Shown here in pieces: positions 1 through 9,335 of a DNA stretch of 54,734 nt. Made by a program: the position numbers and the translations under genes. Source of the DNA: Chitinophagaceae bacterium. GTDB taxonomy: Bacteria > Bacteroidota > Bacteroidia > Chitinophagales > Chitinophagaceae. Below the pieces are notes generated by a model that saw only the letters and a list, made by a program, of their open reading frames with translations, was not told where the DNA came from and made no database searches. The stretch lies in contig CANCSS010000015.1 in the NCBI GenBank assembly GCA_947380905.1, positions 1 through 54,734 of the forward strand, written 5' to 3'. Within the stretch, counting starts at the first letter, position 1; each line of letters begins with the position of its first letter.

Positions 1-292
1 CCACCTCAACACCAGAAGGCAAATCTAATTTACTTAGAGCGTCAACTGTTTTAGAAGAAGAAGTGAAAATATCCAATAAACGCTTGTGCGTTGCTAATTG
101 GAACTGCTCACGACTTTTCTTGTTTGCGTGTGGTGAACGTAACACAGTAAAAATGCGTTTGTGAGTAGGTAAAGGTATAGGACCTGTAACTACAGCACCA
201 GTACTGCGAACGGTTTTTACGATTTTCTCAGCAGACTTGTCTACCAAGTTGTGATCGTAAGATTGTAATTTTATTCTAATTCTTTGAGACAT
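1..292 (-). CDS. rpsJ: 30S ribosomal protein S10 (partial)
   Basis: This is the small-subunit ribosomal protein S10, which in other bacteria also binds NusB in antitermination. The first 97 codons are visible from the ATG at 292. The N-terminus [14 protein letters not shown] and the segment [18 protein letters not shown] are typical of Bacteroidetes S10. Related proteins have about 101 residues, so only the last few residues lie beyond the window edge. It follows fusA on the same strand after a 257-bp gap that contains two hairpins and its own promoter, so it probably heads the S10 ribosomal protein operon, which continues outside the window. Confidence 0.96.
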   Translation of the reverse strand, partial: MSQRIRIKLQSYDHNLVDKSAEKIVKTVRSTGAVVTGPIPLPTHKRIFTVLRSPHANKKSREQFQLATHKRLLDIFTSSSKTVDALSKLDLPSGVEV

Positions 293-322
293 AGCTATTT
301 TTCCCAAATTATCTTGGGGTTG

Positions 323-354
323 CAAAGGTAATGGGTTGAGCCGTAATATTCAAG
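323..354 (-). promoter_or_regulatory. Promoter of rpsJ / S10 operon
   Basis: Read on the minus strand, TACCTTTG (330 to 323) matches the Bacteroidetes -7 consensus TAnnTTTG. A CTTG (354 to 351) sits 20 bp upstream as a -33 element close to TTTG. It lies about 30 nt before the rpsJ start and downstream of two terminator hairpins, which supports independent transcription of the S10 operon. Confidence 0.65.
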
Positions 355-401
355 AAATAAACTTCTTTTTTTCAATTATTTTCAAAAAAGGTTTTACCCC
401 A

Positions 402-424
402 AAAAGCCCCTTTTGGGGGCTTTT
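402..424. terminator. Intrinsic terminator between fusA and rpsJ (second hairpin)
   Basis: A perfect 9-bp stem, AAAAGCCCC pairing with GGGGCTTTT, encloses a 5-nt loop. Flanking A and T runs make it usable in both directions. It is the second of two terminators behind fusA. Confidence 0.75.
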
Positions 425-480
425 AATATCATTAGCGTAGTTTTTGTGACCTTTATATTCTTTTAAAGGTCTCAAGAACT

Positions 481-516
481 AAAAAGCCCCTCTCTTTTTA
501 CGGAGAAGGGCTTTTT
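481..516. terminator. Intrinsic terminator after fusA
   Basis: The arms 481-494 and 503-516 form a 14-bp stem (AAAAAGCCC...GGGCTTTTT) with one mismatch and an 8-nt loop. It lies about 35 nt beyond the fusA stop codon and is the primary terminator for fusA on the minus strand. Confidence 0.8.
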
Positions 517-549
517 ATATTGATAGTCAACCATTTATATTATAAAGGA

Positions 550-2700
550 CTATTCGTCATCTTTCACTTTACCCTTATTTTTTGCCATTACTTCCTCAGC
601 AATATTATTCGGTGCTGGATTGTAGTGACTAAACTCCATGGTAGAAGTGGCACGACCAGAGCTTAAAGAACGCAATTGAGTTACATAGCCAAACATTTCA
701 CTCAAAGGCACTTTCGCTTTAATCACTTGTAAGTTACCACGGCTGTCCATACCTTCTAACATTCCACGACGACGGTTTAAGTCACCGGTAACATCTCCCA
801 TGTATTGGTCAGGAGTAACTACTTCCACTTTCATGATGGGCTCTAATAAAGTAGGCTTTGCTTTTCTTCCTGCATTTCTGAAGGCAGCTTTAGCACACAA
901 TTCAAATGACATGGAATCAGAATCCACATCGTGGTAACTACCGTCGGTAATACGCACTTTCATGTTGTTCACTGGATAACCAGCTAAAACGCCTTGTGTC
1001 ATTGAAGTTTCAAACCCTTTATTAATAGCAGGAATAAATTCTTTTGGAATAGATCCTCCGAAAATATCATTTACAAATTGGAAATGCTTGTCTTTGTTCT
1101 CTGTCATCCACTCCACATCTGCTGGTCCAATTTCAAATTCGATATCGGCAAATTTACCACGACCACCCGATTGCTTCTTTAACACTTCACGGTGCTCGAT
1201 CATTTTACCAAAGGCTTCTTTGTAAGCTACTTGAGGATTACCTTGATTGATCTCTACTTTAAATTCACGACGCATACGATCTACAATAATCTCTAAGTGC
1301 AATTCACCCATTCCAGATAAAATGGTTTGTCCTGTATCTTCGTCTGTCTTTACACGTAAAGTTGGATCTTCTTCCACTAATTTAGCAATGGCCATACCCA
1401 TTTTATCAACGTCAGCTTGCGTCTTAGGCTCTACTGCAACAGAGATAACGGGTTCTGGAATAAACATATTCTCTAATACAATTGGATGGTTCTCATCACA
1501 CAAAGTATCTCCTGTTTTAATTTCTTTAAATCCAACTGCTGCTGCGATATCACCAGCTTCGATAAAATCGATTGGGTTTTGTTTGTTCGCAAACATTTTC
1601 ATGATACGAGAAATACGCTCGTTCTTTCCACTACGCATATTCTTTACATAAGAACCTGCATCTAAATGGCCAGAATAACATCTGAAGAACGCCAAACGTC
1701 CAACGAAAGGATCGGTCATAATTTTAAATGCCAATGCAGCAAATGGTTCTTTTGCATTTGGTTTACGGTAAACTTTTTCTCCTGTATCTGGATCAGTACC
1801 TTCTGTATCATCTACATCTACTGGTGAAGGCAAGTAACGACAAACCGCATCTAATGCTGTTTGTACCCCTTTGTTTTTAAAAGATGATCCGCACATCATA
1901 GGAACGATACTTAAATCAATCGTTGCTTTACGAATTGCTTCATGTACTTCCGCTTCAGAAATAGAATCAGGATTTTCAAAAAACTTCTCCATTAATTTGT
2001 CATCGTATTCTGCAACGGCTTCAATTAATTGCGCTCTCCAATAATCTACATCTTCTTTCATATCATCAGGAATTGGATTTTCTACATAAGTCATTCCTTC
2101 TGTAGCATCATCCCAAATAATGGCTTTCATTCTAATTAAATCAACCACCCCTGTGAAATTATCTTCTGCACCAATTGGTAATTGTAAAGGAACTGCTTTA
2201 GCACCCAACATTTCTCTTACTTGTGTTACCACCATTAAGAAGTCGGCACCTGCACGATCCATTTTATTTACAAATCCAATACGTGGAACTTTGTAACGAT
2301 TTGCTTGACGCCATACTGTTTCTGATTGAGGCTCTACCCCATCTACTGCAGAAAACAAAGCAATCAATCCATCCAATACACGCATAGAACGTTCTACCTC
2401 AACGGTAAAATCCACGTGACCAGGAGTATCGATAATATTGAAATAATAATCTTTGGTTCTATCATCTTTTTTACCCAAGGTGGTAGGAAACTGCCATTGG
2501 CAACTTACTGCTGCAGAAGTAATGGTAATACCTCTTTCTTTTTCTTGCTCCATCCAATCGGTAGTAGCAGCACCATCGTGTACTTCTCCAATTTTATGGA
2601 TCATACCAGTATAACGTAAAATACGCTCTGTTGTAGTAGTCTTACCCGCATCGATGTGCGCAGCAATTCCAAAATTTCTTTGTAGTTTCAAGTCCGCCAT
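550..2700 (-). CDS. fusA: Elongation factor G
   Basis: EF-G is the GTPase that drives tRNA-mRNA translocation on the ribosome and, with RRF, ribosome recycling. At 716 residues it has the full family length. The G motifs are intact: P-loop AHIDAGKT at residues 14-21, DTPGH at 91-95 and NKMD at 145-148, followed by domains II-V. The start [17 protein letters not shown] fits the family. It sits behind rpsG in the str cluster but is separated by a hairpin and has its own -7 promoter element, so it is probably transcribed independently at least in part. Confidence 0.98.
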   Translation of the reverse strand: MADLKLQRNFGIAAHIDAGKTTTTERILRYTGMIHKIGEVHDGAATTDWMEQEKERGITITSAAVSCQWQFPTTLGKKDDRTKDYYFNIIDTPGHVDFTVEVERSMRVLDGLIALFSAVDGVEPQSETVWRQANRYKVPRIGFVNKMDRAGADFLMVVTQVREMLGAKAVPLQLPIGAEDNFTGVVDLIRMKAIIWDDATEGMTYVENPIPDDMKEDVDYWRAQLIEAVAEYDDKLMEKFFENPDSISEAEVHEAIRKATIDLSIVPMMCGSSFKNKGVQTALDAVCRYLPSPVDVDDTEGTDPDTGEKVYRKPNAKEPFAALAFKIMTDPFVGRLAFFRCYSGHLDAGSYVKNMRSGKNERISRIMKMFANKQNPIDFIEAGDIAAAVGFKEIKTGDTLCDENHPIVLENMFIPEPVISVAVEPKTQADVDKMGMAIAKLVEEDPTLRVKTDEDTGQTILSGMGELHLEIIVDRMRREFKVEINQGNPQVAYKEAFGKMIEHREVLKKQSGGRGKFADIEFEIGPADVEWMTENKDKHFQFVNDIFGGSIPKEFIPAINKGFETSMTQGVLAGYPVNNMKVRITDGSYHDVDSDSMSFELCAKAAFRNAGRKAKPTLLEPIMKVEVVTPDQYMGDVTGDLNRRRGMLEGMDSRGNLQVIKAKVPLSEMFGYVTQLRSLSSGRATSTMEFSHYNPAPNNIAEEVMAKNKGKVKDDE

Positions 2701-2743
2701 AAAAGGGTTATTTGGTTTTAAATTGTCCTATTTTTCCGAGGCG

Positions 2744-2751
2744 CAAAGTTA
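2744..2751 (-). promoter_or_regulatory. -7 element upstream of fusA
   Basis: Minus-strand TAACTTTG matches TAnnTTTG and lies 44 nt before the fusA ATG. No clear -33 TTTG is seen 19-21 bp upstream, so this is a half-supported promoter. The terminator-like hairpin just upstream makes it plausible. Confidence 0.5.
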
Positions 2752-2801
2752 ACGATATTACTAATTGAAAGGCTGATTCTCGATTTTTTTTTCTAACAAA
2801 A

Positions 2802-2829
2802 AAACCTCCCCGTTGAAACGAAGAGGTTT
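2802..2829 (-). terminator. Terminator-like hairpin between rpsG and fusA
   Basis: Arms AAACCTC and GAGGTTT enclose a smaller CGT/ACG helix. On the minus strand the hairpin is followed by a T-rich tract and lies about 30 nt after the rpsG stop codon. Confidence 0.6.
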
Positions 2830-2859
2830 AGTCTATTTTTAAAGGCTAAAAAGCCAGTA

Positions 2860-3327
2860 TTACATCTTAAAGTGAGAGAACGCTTTGTTCGCCTCAGCCA
2901 TACGGTGTGTGTCTTCTTTCTTTTTGAAAGCGGCACCTTCCCCCTTTGTTGCTGCAACAATTTCATTGGCTAATTTATCGGCCATTGTTTTACCATTGCG
3001 CTCACGAGAATAACGAACCAACCATTTCATGCTTAAAGAGATTTTACGATCCGGACGTACTTCAGCAGGAATTTGGAAAGTAGCTCCACCAATACGACGG
3101 CTACGAACCTCTACAGCAGGAGTAATATTCACGACCGCTTTTTTCCACATTTCATATCCATCTTCTCCAGTGAATTTGCTCACTTTGTCTAAAGCATCAT
3201 AGAATATTTTGTACGCAGTAGTTTTTTTACCATCTAACATAATGTTATTGATAAAACGAGTCACTTGCACGTCGTTAAAACGAGGATCTGGTGCTAAAGG
3301 AATTTTTTTTGGTTGTGCTTTACGCAT
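2860..3327 (-). CDS. rpsG: 30S ribosomal protein S7
   Basis: S7 nucleates assembly of the 3' domain of 16S rRNA and contacts the E and P sites. The 155-residue length and the block [20 protein letters not shown] (about residues 73-92) are diagnostic. It lies 30 bp downstream of rpsL on the same strand, as in the conserved str operon. Confidence 0.97.
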   Translation of the reverse strand: MRKAQPKKIPLAPDPRFNDVQVTRFINNIMLDGKKTTAYKIFYDALDKVSKFTGEDGYEMWKKAVVNITPAVEVRSRRIGGATFQIPAEVRPDRKISLSMKWLVRYSRERNGKTMADKLANEIVAATKGEGAAFKKKEDTHRMAEANKAFSHFKM

Positions 3328-3357
3328 GTCGAATATTAGTTAGTTGTTACTTGATAA

Positions 3358-3738
3358 TTATTTTTTTGCTTTTTCTTTCTTAGTTCCGTATTTACTACGA
3401 GACTGCTTACGGTCTTTAACACCAGCAGTATCCAAGCTTCCACGAACAATATGATAACGTACCCCTGGTAAATCTTTAACACGACCACCACGTATCAAAA
3501 CGATACTGTGCTCTTGTAAATTGTGACCTTCTCCTGGGATGTAAGCAATGACTTCAATTTTATTTGTCAAACGTACTTTGGCTACTTTACGTAACGCAGA
3601 GTTAGGTTTTTTAGGTGTAGTTGTATACACTCTTGTACAAACGCCACGACGCTGAGGACATGCGTCCAATGCTCTTGATTTACTTTTAGCCCTGATAATC
3701 TCACGGCCTTTTCTCACTAATTGTTGAATAGTAGGCAT
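3358..3738 (-). CDS. rpsL: 30S ribosomal protein S12
   Basis: S12 sits at the decoding centre and affects fidelity. The 126-residue protein carries the invariant block [11 protein letters not shown]. Lys43 and Lys88 are the wild-type residues at the two classical streptomycin-resistance positions (E. coli K42 and K87), so this allele is predicted to be streptomycin-sensitive. It is the first gene of the str cluster and is preceded by a well-matched Bacteroidetes promoter. Confidence 0.97.
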   Translation of the reverse strand: MPTIQQLVRKGREIIRAKSKSRALDACPQRRGVCTRVYTTTPKKPNSALRKVAKVRLTNKIEVIAYIPGEGHNLQEHSIVLIRGGRVKDLPGVRYHIVRGSLDTAGVKDRKQSRSKYGTKKEKAKK

Positions 3739-3785
3739 TTATTCTGCTGTTTTGTTCTATTTCGGTTTATAAAAAATTCGGACGG

Positions 3786-3816
3786 CAAAGGTAATGGCTA
3801 TGAGCCAATTACCAAA
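3786..3816 (-). promoter_or_regulatory. Promoter of rpsL (str operon)
   Basis: Minus-strand TTTG (3816 to 3813), a 19-bp spacer and TACCTTTG (3793 to 3786) match the Bacteroidetes sigma-ABfr consensus (TTTG-N19-TAnnTTTG) exactly. It lies 48 nt upstream of the rpsL ATG. This is the best promoter match in the window and anchors the reading of the weaker ones. Confidence 0.85.
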
Positions 3817-3916
3817 ATGTTTATTCGCTAATTTTAAAAAAATAAAGCAAATGAGCGATTTTTATGGCTATTTAGGCGATAATAGTTTTCTATTCCACTA
3901 AAAATCAGTGATTTAG

Positions 3917-4978
3917 TTAGATTTTAACCATCCAATGGTGAACATCTTCCTTCACCCCCATGCGAATGTCATGCAATGCTTGTTTAAGCGCCTTTGCAAT
4001 GACCATTTTTTCAGTATCAAAATCCATAATATAATCTCCATGTGCCAGTTGTTTGATCATAGAAACTACCGCTGCAGTGCCTACTCCAAAAATTTCCTGG
4101 AACAATCCTTTCTTATGGGCAGCAACAATTTCGTCCACCGATAAATTTCTTTCTTCTACTTCATAGCCCATTTCACGCAATAAAATAATGGCACTATCTC
4201 GGGTCACCCCTTTTAATACCGTACCTCTTTCCAAACTAGGGGTAATTACTTTTCCATCAATGACAAACATGACATTCATAACGCCCACTTCTTCTACATA
4301 TTTATGCTCATTGGCATCGGTCCACAACACTTGGTCAAATCCTTTTTGCTTTGCCAATTCCACTGGATGTAAACTACCTCCATAATTTCCGCCATTCTTC
4401 GCATATCCAACACCACCTGGAGTTGCACGGGTATACTTTTCTTCGATCATGATTTTCATGGGCGCAGCAAAATAAGGACCAGAAGGGCCTAATAAAATCA
4501 TAAATTTATAAGTTGCAGAAGGACGCACTCCTAAAAAAGGATCGGTCGCAATCATAAAGGGTCTGATATATAAAGAGTGATCTGGCAAACTTGGAACCCA
4601 ACCTTTATCTAAAGCAATCAATTGCTTCATCCCTTCCATAAAAAGCCATTCTGGTACCGCAGGCATTTCCATTCTACTTGCAGAAACATTAAATCGAATC
4701 AAATTTTGATCTGGTCTAAAAATAACAAACTCGCCTTTATTATTTTTAAATGCTTTGATGCCTTCAAAAATGGTTTGTCCATAATGCAATACTGCAGAAG
4801 CTGGATCTACTTCAAAAGGAGCATACGGTTTAATTACTACATTTTTCCATTCCCCATTTTCATAATCGGCCATCAACATATGGTCTGTAAAGTGTTTGCC
4901 AAACTGAAGTGTTTCTAACTTGAAAGAAGGAAGCTTTGATTGTGCGATTGGGGTAATTGGAATTTTTGGACTTGACAT
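3917..4978 (-). CDS. ilvE: Branched-chain amino acid aminotransferase
   Basis: This fold-type IV PLP enzyme transfers amino groups between glutamate and the 2-oxo acids of leucine, isoleucine and valine. The 353-residue length and the motifs LHYGQTIFEGIKAF (about 64-77) and GYAKNGGNYGGSL are those of the larger BCAT form. Lys194 in the latter motif is the expected PLP Schiff-base lysine. It is a single gene reading toward the str cluster, divergent from the gene at 5100, and no strict -7 consensus was found in the 121-bp divergent gap. Confidence 0.93.
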   Translation of the reverse strand: MSSPKIPITPIAQSKLPSFKLETLQFGKHFTDHMLMADYENGEWKNVVIKPYAPFEVDPASAVLHYGQTIFEGIKAFKNNKGEFVIFRPDQNLIRFNVSASRMEMPAVPEWLFMEGMKQLIALDKGWVPSLPDHSLYIRPFMIATDPFLGVRPSATYKFMILLGPSGPYFAAPMKIMIEEKYTRATPGGVGYAKNGGNYGGSLHPVELAKQKGFDQVLWTDANEHKYVEEVGVMNVMFVIDGKVITPSLERGTVLKGVTRDSAIILLREMGYEVEERNLSVDEIVAAHKKGLFQEIFGVGTAAVVSMIKQLAHGDYIMDFDTEKMVIAKALKQALHDIRMGVKEDVHHWMVKI

Positions 4979-5099
4979 GCTAGTTATTTTGAAATGGAAT
5001 TACTTAAGACGATTATTAAGAGTACAAAGAAACGAAAAAATTGAAAACTTACAAGTGTTATTTTTCAGTTTGAATCAATTCATTTAATTTTCCAACCTA

Positions 5100-5729
5100 A
5101 TGAAAGAAAATAAAACAATATTGCCCCCTTCTGTTCTAGTTTCTTTGTTCAAAGATAGCTTGGTACTGCCTGAAAATAAAATAAACCCTGCCATTATCGA
5201 GGAACAAATAGCTACTTTGGCTGCGGATCAAGAAGCTTTTGCTAAAAAGAATAAAGCAAAAGCGCCAAAATTGGAAGCCACACTCGATCAGGAAGCGGTC
5301 ATTTCTCAAGAAGAAGCAAATTTGACAACGCCTTTAAAATATTTAGGGGACCACAGTAAAAAAATGGTGGTCATTGTAAATGATCCTGCTTCGGTCTATT
5401 TAAATGAGCTTGATTTTATTTTGCTTACTTCTATTTTAAACGCCTGCAGATTAACCATTGCAGATATTGCCTTAGTGAATTTAGGCAATCAAAAAGCAAG
5501 CCTTCATCAAATTTTAAATCAACTACCTTCTAAATTGGTGATTGCTTTTGAAGTGGACAGCAAAGCACTTAAAATAAAATTGCCAACAAATTTATATAAG
5601 TTAACCCCCCTCGGTGAAAGCAATTTGCTTTTTAGCAAATCTTTGTCCAGCATGCAAGGAATGGATCAAAATGCGAAACAAGAAAAAGCGAAATTATGGG
5701 CGGTGTTGAAACCAATTTTTCAATTATAA
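5100..5729 (+). CDS. Unknown conserved protein, possible DNA polymerase III psi-like fold
   Basis: I do not firmly recognise this 209-residue soluble protein. The N-terminal 80 residues are charged and low in complexity (lysine, glutamate, alanine). The rest looks like an alpha/beta domain: strand KMVVIVND, a helix LLTSILNACRLTIADIALVN, strand KLVIAFEV, then LYKLTPLGESNLLFSKSL, ending KAKLWAVLKPIF. That last pattern (hydrophobic start, S-x-S-L, K-x-x-LW) faintly recalls the C-terminus of HolD (psi) and its uracil-DNA-glycosylase-like fold; this is inference only. It is 15 bp upstream of rdgB, so the two are probably co-transcribed. Confidence 0.75.
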   Translation: MKENKTILPPSVLVSLFKDSLVLPENKINPAIIEEQIATLAADQEAFAKKNKAKAPKLEATLDQEAVISQEEANLTTPLKYLGDHSKKMVVIVNDPASVYLNELDFILLTSILNACRLTIADIALVNLGNQKASLHQILNQLPSKLVIAFEVDSKALKIKLPTNLYKLTPLGESNLLFSKSLSSMQGMDQNAKQEKAKLWAVLKPIFQL

Positions 5730-5744
5730 TTCTTACTCCTAAAA

Positions 5745-6323
5745 ATGTATACGCTCGTATTTGCTACCAACAATCAACACAAAGTGGATGAGATACAATC
5801 CTTAGTAGGCAAAGACTTTCATATTATTCCATTAAAAGAAGCAGGCATTAACATTGACATTCCCGAACCACACGACAATCTAAAAGACAATGCTGCTGAA
5901 AAAGCAAGAACCATTCATCAGCTCACTCAAAAAAATTGTTTTAGCGAAGACACTGGTTTGGAAATTGATTTTTTAAAAGGGGCTCCTGGTGTAAAAAGCG
6001 CCAGGTATGCAGGAGAAAATCGAGATTTTCAAGCAAATATAGATAAAGTGTTGCTTGAATTAAATAACACATCCCATAGAGCTGCTCAATTTAGAACGGT
6101 GATTTGTTTGATTTGGGAAAATAAAGAATTTTATTTCGAAGGCATTTGCAAAGGAAATATGACCAATGAAATGCATGGCGAAAAAGGTTTTGGTTATGAT
6201 CCTATTTTTATTCCAACGGGAAGTACTAAAAGTTTTGCCGAAATGGCTATGGAGGAAAAAAACACCTTTAGCCATAGACAAAAAGCAGTCACACAGCTTT
6301 TCTCTTTTTTAAAAAGTCTGTAA
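5745..6323 (+). CDS. rdgB: Non-canonical purine NTP pyrophosphatase (RdgB/HAM1)
   Basis: It hydrolyses dITP, ITP and XTP to the monophosphates and so keeps deaminated purines out of DNA and RNA. At 192 residues it has full length. The family motifs are present: FATNNQHKVDEI near the N-terminus (substrate-binding TxNxxK variant), SEDTGLEIDFLKGAPGVKSARYAG and GFGYDPIFIP. It lies directly behind the unknown 209-residue protein and converges with aroE, whose stop is 5 bp away. Confidence 0.95.
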   Translation: MYTLVFATNNQHKVDEIQSLVGKDFHIIPLKEAGINIDIPEPHDNLKDNAAEKARTIHQLTQKNCFSEDTGLEIDFLKGAPGVKSARYAGENRDFQANIDKVLLELNNTSHRAAQFRTVICLIWENKEFYFEGICKGNMTNEMHGEKGFGYDPIFIPTGSTKSFAEMAMEEKNTFSHRQKAVTQLFSFLKSL

Positions 6324-6328
6324 TTTTT

Positions 6329-7102
6329 TTATGATTGTTGAATGGGTGTGCTTGCATTCCAAATTGCCCAACTTTCTTCGGCTTGAATGTGCAACATGTC
6401 TAATCCATTTTTAATGGCTGCCCCTTTTTCTTTTCCTTTAGATAGAAATAAAGTTGCAGCTGGATTGTATACCAAGTCATACAAATAATGATTTGCGCCA
6501 ATGCCTTCATAAGGAATAGCAGGTGCCTCTGTTGTATTTGGATACATCCCAATAGGACTGGTATTAATAAGGAGGGTATGTGCGCTCACCACATCGGCAT
6601 TAAGCGCATCATAACTAATTACTGGTGCATCAAAAATAGAAGCCCCTTTATGATTGCTTCTTGAAACGAGTTGATAAGTAACCCCTAATTTTTGCATTAC
6701 ATATTCTACTGCAGCAGCCGCACCGCCTGTACCCAATATCAATGCTTGATTATGGTGTGGTTTCAATAAAGGAAGTAGCGATTTTTCAAATCCAATCACA
6801 TCGGTATTGTATCCATACAACTCCTTATTAAATTTACGAATACAGTTACATGCATTTATTTTTTGCACTACACTTGAAGGATATTGAATAAATGGGATGA
6901 CTTCTTTTTTATAAGGAATGGTAATATTTAAACCTTCTAATGCAGGATGTTGTTGCCAAAGTGCATTCAACTCACTGATTGATGCTATAGGGAAGTTGGC
7001 ATAGTTCGCATCCTTAATATTTTCACGCAAGAATTTTTCAGAAAAAAAGCCTTGAGAAAAAGAATGAGACAAAGGATATCCAATTAATCCAAACTGGCGC
7101 AA
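6329..7102 (-). CDS. aroE: Shikimate dehydrogenase
   Basis: It reduces 3-dehydroshikimate to shikimate with NADPH in aromatic amino acid synthesis. The motif GYPLSHSFSQ (about residues 8-17) binds shikimate, NITIPYK carries the catalytic lysine, and LGTGGAAAAVEYVM is the NADP-binding glycine-rich loop. At 257 residues it is near the family norm. The start must be TTG at 7102: the frame is closed by TAA two codons upstream, and no ATG precedes the substrate-binding motif. It begins 2 bp after the comA stop, which suggests translational coupling. Confidence 0.93.
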   Translation of the reverse strand: MRQFGLIGYPLSHSFSQGFFSEKFLRENIKDANYANFPIASISELNALWQQHPALEGLNITIPYKKEVIPFIQYPSSVVQKINACNCIRKFNKELYGYNTDVIGFEKSLLPLLKPHHNQALILGTGGAAAAVEYVMQKLGVTYQLVSRSNHKGASIFDAPVISYDALNADVVSAHTLLINTSPIGMYPNTTEAPAIPYEGIGANHYLYDLVYNPAATLFLSKGKEKGAAIKNGLDMLHIQAEESWAIWNASTPIQQS

Positions 7103-7104
7103 GG

Positions 7105-7869
7105 TTATTTATTTAAGTATAAATCAAAAGTATCGCTTCTAAGTCCGATACGCATGGTTTCTAATGGTATTACTTCGGACGGAGCAATGTTTCCTAAGTT
7201 AACGTTACAACCTACTAATTCTAAAAAATAAAGTTGTTGCGCTTTTTGAGGTGCTTCCCATAAAATTTTTTCAGCTGGAATTTTAGTTAATATTTCTTGC
7301 ACCAAACCCTCTCTTACTTCTCCACTGCCTCGGTAAATTCCTACATTCCCTGCTTCACGCGCTTCAGCAATTACATAGGTAGAACCTGCATTCAATTCTG
7401 CACTCATTTGCTCAATCCATTTATAAGGAGGAATGATGTGCGCAGCATCTTTGCTACCTACTTCACTTAATACCGTTGCAAATTTTGCAATTTTTTCGAT
7501 GTAACCACATTTTTCAGCATGTGGTATGGTAATAGATCCATCACTTACTTCAATCAAATCAATTTTATAATCTTTACAAATGGCCACATAGTCCTCCAAC
7601 TGATTTCTAATGAGGAAGGCCTCAAACAAAGTGCCTCCAAAATAAACAGGTATCCCATGTGCCTGATACAATTCAATTTTTTTTCTCAAATTGGGGGTAA
7701 CAAAAGAAGTTCCAAATCCCAGTTTAATTAAATCGGTATGTCCACCTGCTACACTTAAAAAATTTTCAGCTTCGCCCAAACTCAATCCTTTGTCCATCAC
7801 CATCGTCAATCCACTTTTTCTTGGCTTGGCGGTTCTTTCTGGAATTTGAGACATGTTAAAATTCATCAT
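7105..7869 (-). CDS. comA: Phosphosulfolactate synthase family protein
   Basis: The family adds sulfite to phosphoenolpyruvate to give phosphosulfolactate, the first step of coenzyme M synthesis in some methanogens. Visible motifs include SGLTMVMDKGLSL, LIKLGFGTS, PVYFGGTLFEAF, IEVSDGSI and a conserved-looking end LRSDTFDLYL. The plant heat protein HSA32 is a distant homologue, so the exact role here is open. Three nearby ATGs exist (residues 1, 2 and 6), and the second (7866) or third (7854) may be the real start. It forms a tight pair with aroE and follows a -7 promoter element. Confidence 0.88.
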   Translation of the reverse strand: MMNFNMSQIPERTAKPRKSGLTMVMDKGLSLGEAENFLSVAGGHTDLIKLGFGTSFVTPNLRKKIELYQAHGIPVYFGGTLFEAFLIRNQLEDYVAICKDYKIDLIEVSDGSITIPHAEKCGYIEKIAKFATVLSEVGSKDAAHIIPPYKWIEQMSAELNAGSTYVIAEAREAGNVGIYRGSGEVREGLVQEILTKIPAEKILWEAPQKAQQLYFLELVGCNVNLGNIAPSEVIPLETMRIGLRSDTFDLYLNK

Positions 7870-7895
7870 AATGCTTGTGCTTTGTAAATAAGAGG

Positions 7896-7903
7896 CAAAG
7901 ATA
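7896..7903 (-). promoter_or_regulatory. -7 element upstream of comA-aroE
   Basis: Minus-strand TATCTTTG matches TAnnTTTG, 26 nt before the comA start. No clear -33 element is seen because the expected position falls inside the end of the TPR gene. Confidence 0.5.
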
Positions 7904-7913
7904 CCTCAATTGA

Positions 7914-9335
7914 TTAAGATTTTTTTAGCTTCTTGTATTGCCCAATCAATTCTGCCACTTTAGCATCCTGCACTATTTCAGGATAAAACTTGGTAAATTT
8001 TTTCAACAATTTCGTCGACTTAGACAAAGCCATTTCTAACTGCAACAAACCTTCGGCAGATTTATTCATCATAAACAAAATGGCGCTTCTATAAAAAATG
8101 AAAGTTACTTTTCCCTGGGTAGACATATAGGCCAATTCTGTTTGCTCTAAGGCAAGGTCTAATTGCTTATTGGCCACCAAACACTTAATCAAAGATTCCC
8201 AACCCGCAATTTGTTTGGGTTTGTTTTTCACGACCGTACCAAAAAACTGAGCCGCTTCCCTGAACTGGCTTAAATGCATATAACACTCCCCCATTAAAAT
8301 ATAATACTCATTGATGTGTTTATGAATTCTTAATGCGTGTTCTAATTGCTTAATGGCCAATTCCCAATTTTCTTCCAACATATAGGTGCTGGCTATTTTT
8401 TGATACAATCTGCTGTCGTCTGGATTTAAATGCACGGCTTTTTTATAATGAAATCTTGCTTGAGCATAATTTTTCATTCGATGATAACAATGTCCAATGG
8501 CTTCGTAAATAACATCTTCGGGCCTGGACAACTCCAATACTTTTTCCAATGCTTCAATGGCTTCTTTGTATCTTCTCAAACGTAAAAATGCATCTCCCAT
8601 ATTACGATACGCATAATCAAATTTTTCATCAATCACAATCGCATACTGATATGCATCGATGGCTTTCTCGTGTAATTTTATACCTTGGTAAGCTGCCGCT
8701 AAATTAAACCAAGCCAATGCATTGTAGGGTTGTTCATCAATGATGCGTTGATGCAATCGAATACTTTCTTCATTTCTTCCTGTAAAATCGGTCCAGAAAC
8801 AAATTTTATACAAGGCTTCCTCATTGGTAGGATCTTCTTCGAGTACCAATTGCAAACAATCAAATACTTTATCAAAAGCTTCGTGATCATCATATACATC
8901 GGCCAATTCAAATAATACTTCGGTACGTTCTGGCCCTTCAAAAAGATGAAGCGCTTCTTGCAATAAGACAATTGCTTTTTCTGGTTGGTCCAATGCCAGA
9001 TACGCGTCTGTTTTAAGAATGAATAAATTCATGTCCTTATGATCATACAATGCAGCAGCATCTAATAATTTCAACGCTTCTTTGTATTTTCTTGTAGCTA
9101 AAAGTAAGTCTGCTTTTTTGATCATCAGTAAGGAAGAATGCGGATACTGATTCAAAGCCATGTTGGCTGCTTCAATGGCTTCTGCCATTTCATCCTTTTC
9201 ATCCAAATGTTCAATGATTCTTTCAAAATCATCCTCTTCTATATAAGAGTTGGTCCGACCTAATTTTAGGTTCTGAAAGCGAAGCATAAGCTCCTGAATA
9301 TCTCCGCCCTCCTCGTCACGATGGTTATCGAACAT
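7914..9335 (-). CDS. Tetratricopeptide repeat protein
   Basis: This 473-residue protein is almost entirely TPR helical hairpins, about ten to twelve of them, a scaffold for protein-protein contacts. Repeats such as ALAWFNLAAAYQGIKLHEKA, YAYRNMGDAFLRLRRYKEA and IYEAIGHCYHRMKNYAQA show the W-L-G-Y-A-F-P pattern. No signal peptide or membrane segment is seen, and the N-terminus is acidic, so it is probably cytoplasmic. It precedes comA-aroE on the same strand, with a promoter element between them. No specific partner can be named. Confidence 0.9.
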   Translation of the reverse strand: MFDNHRDEEGGDIQELMLRFQNLKLGRTNSYIEEDDFERIIEHLDEKDEMAEAIEAANMALNQYPHSSLLMIKKADLLLATRKYKEALKLLDAAALYDHKDMNLFILKTDAYLALDQPEKAIVLLQEALHLFEGPERTEVLFELADVYDDHEAFDKVFDCLQLVLEEDPTNEEALYKICFWTDFTGRNEESIRLHQRIIDEQPYNALAWFNLAAAYQGIKLHEKAIDAYQYAIVIDEKFDYAYRNMGDAFLRLRRYKEAIEALEKVLELSRPEDVIYEAIGHCYHRMKNYAQARFHYKKAVHLNPDDSRLYQKIASTYMLEENWELAIKQLEHALRIHKHINEYYILMGECYMHLSQFREAAQFFGTVVKNKPKQIAGWESLIKCLVANKQLDLALEQTELAYMSTQGKVTFIFYRSAILFMMNKSAEGLLQLEMALSKSTKLLKKFTKFYPEIVQDAKVAELIGQYKKLKKS

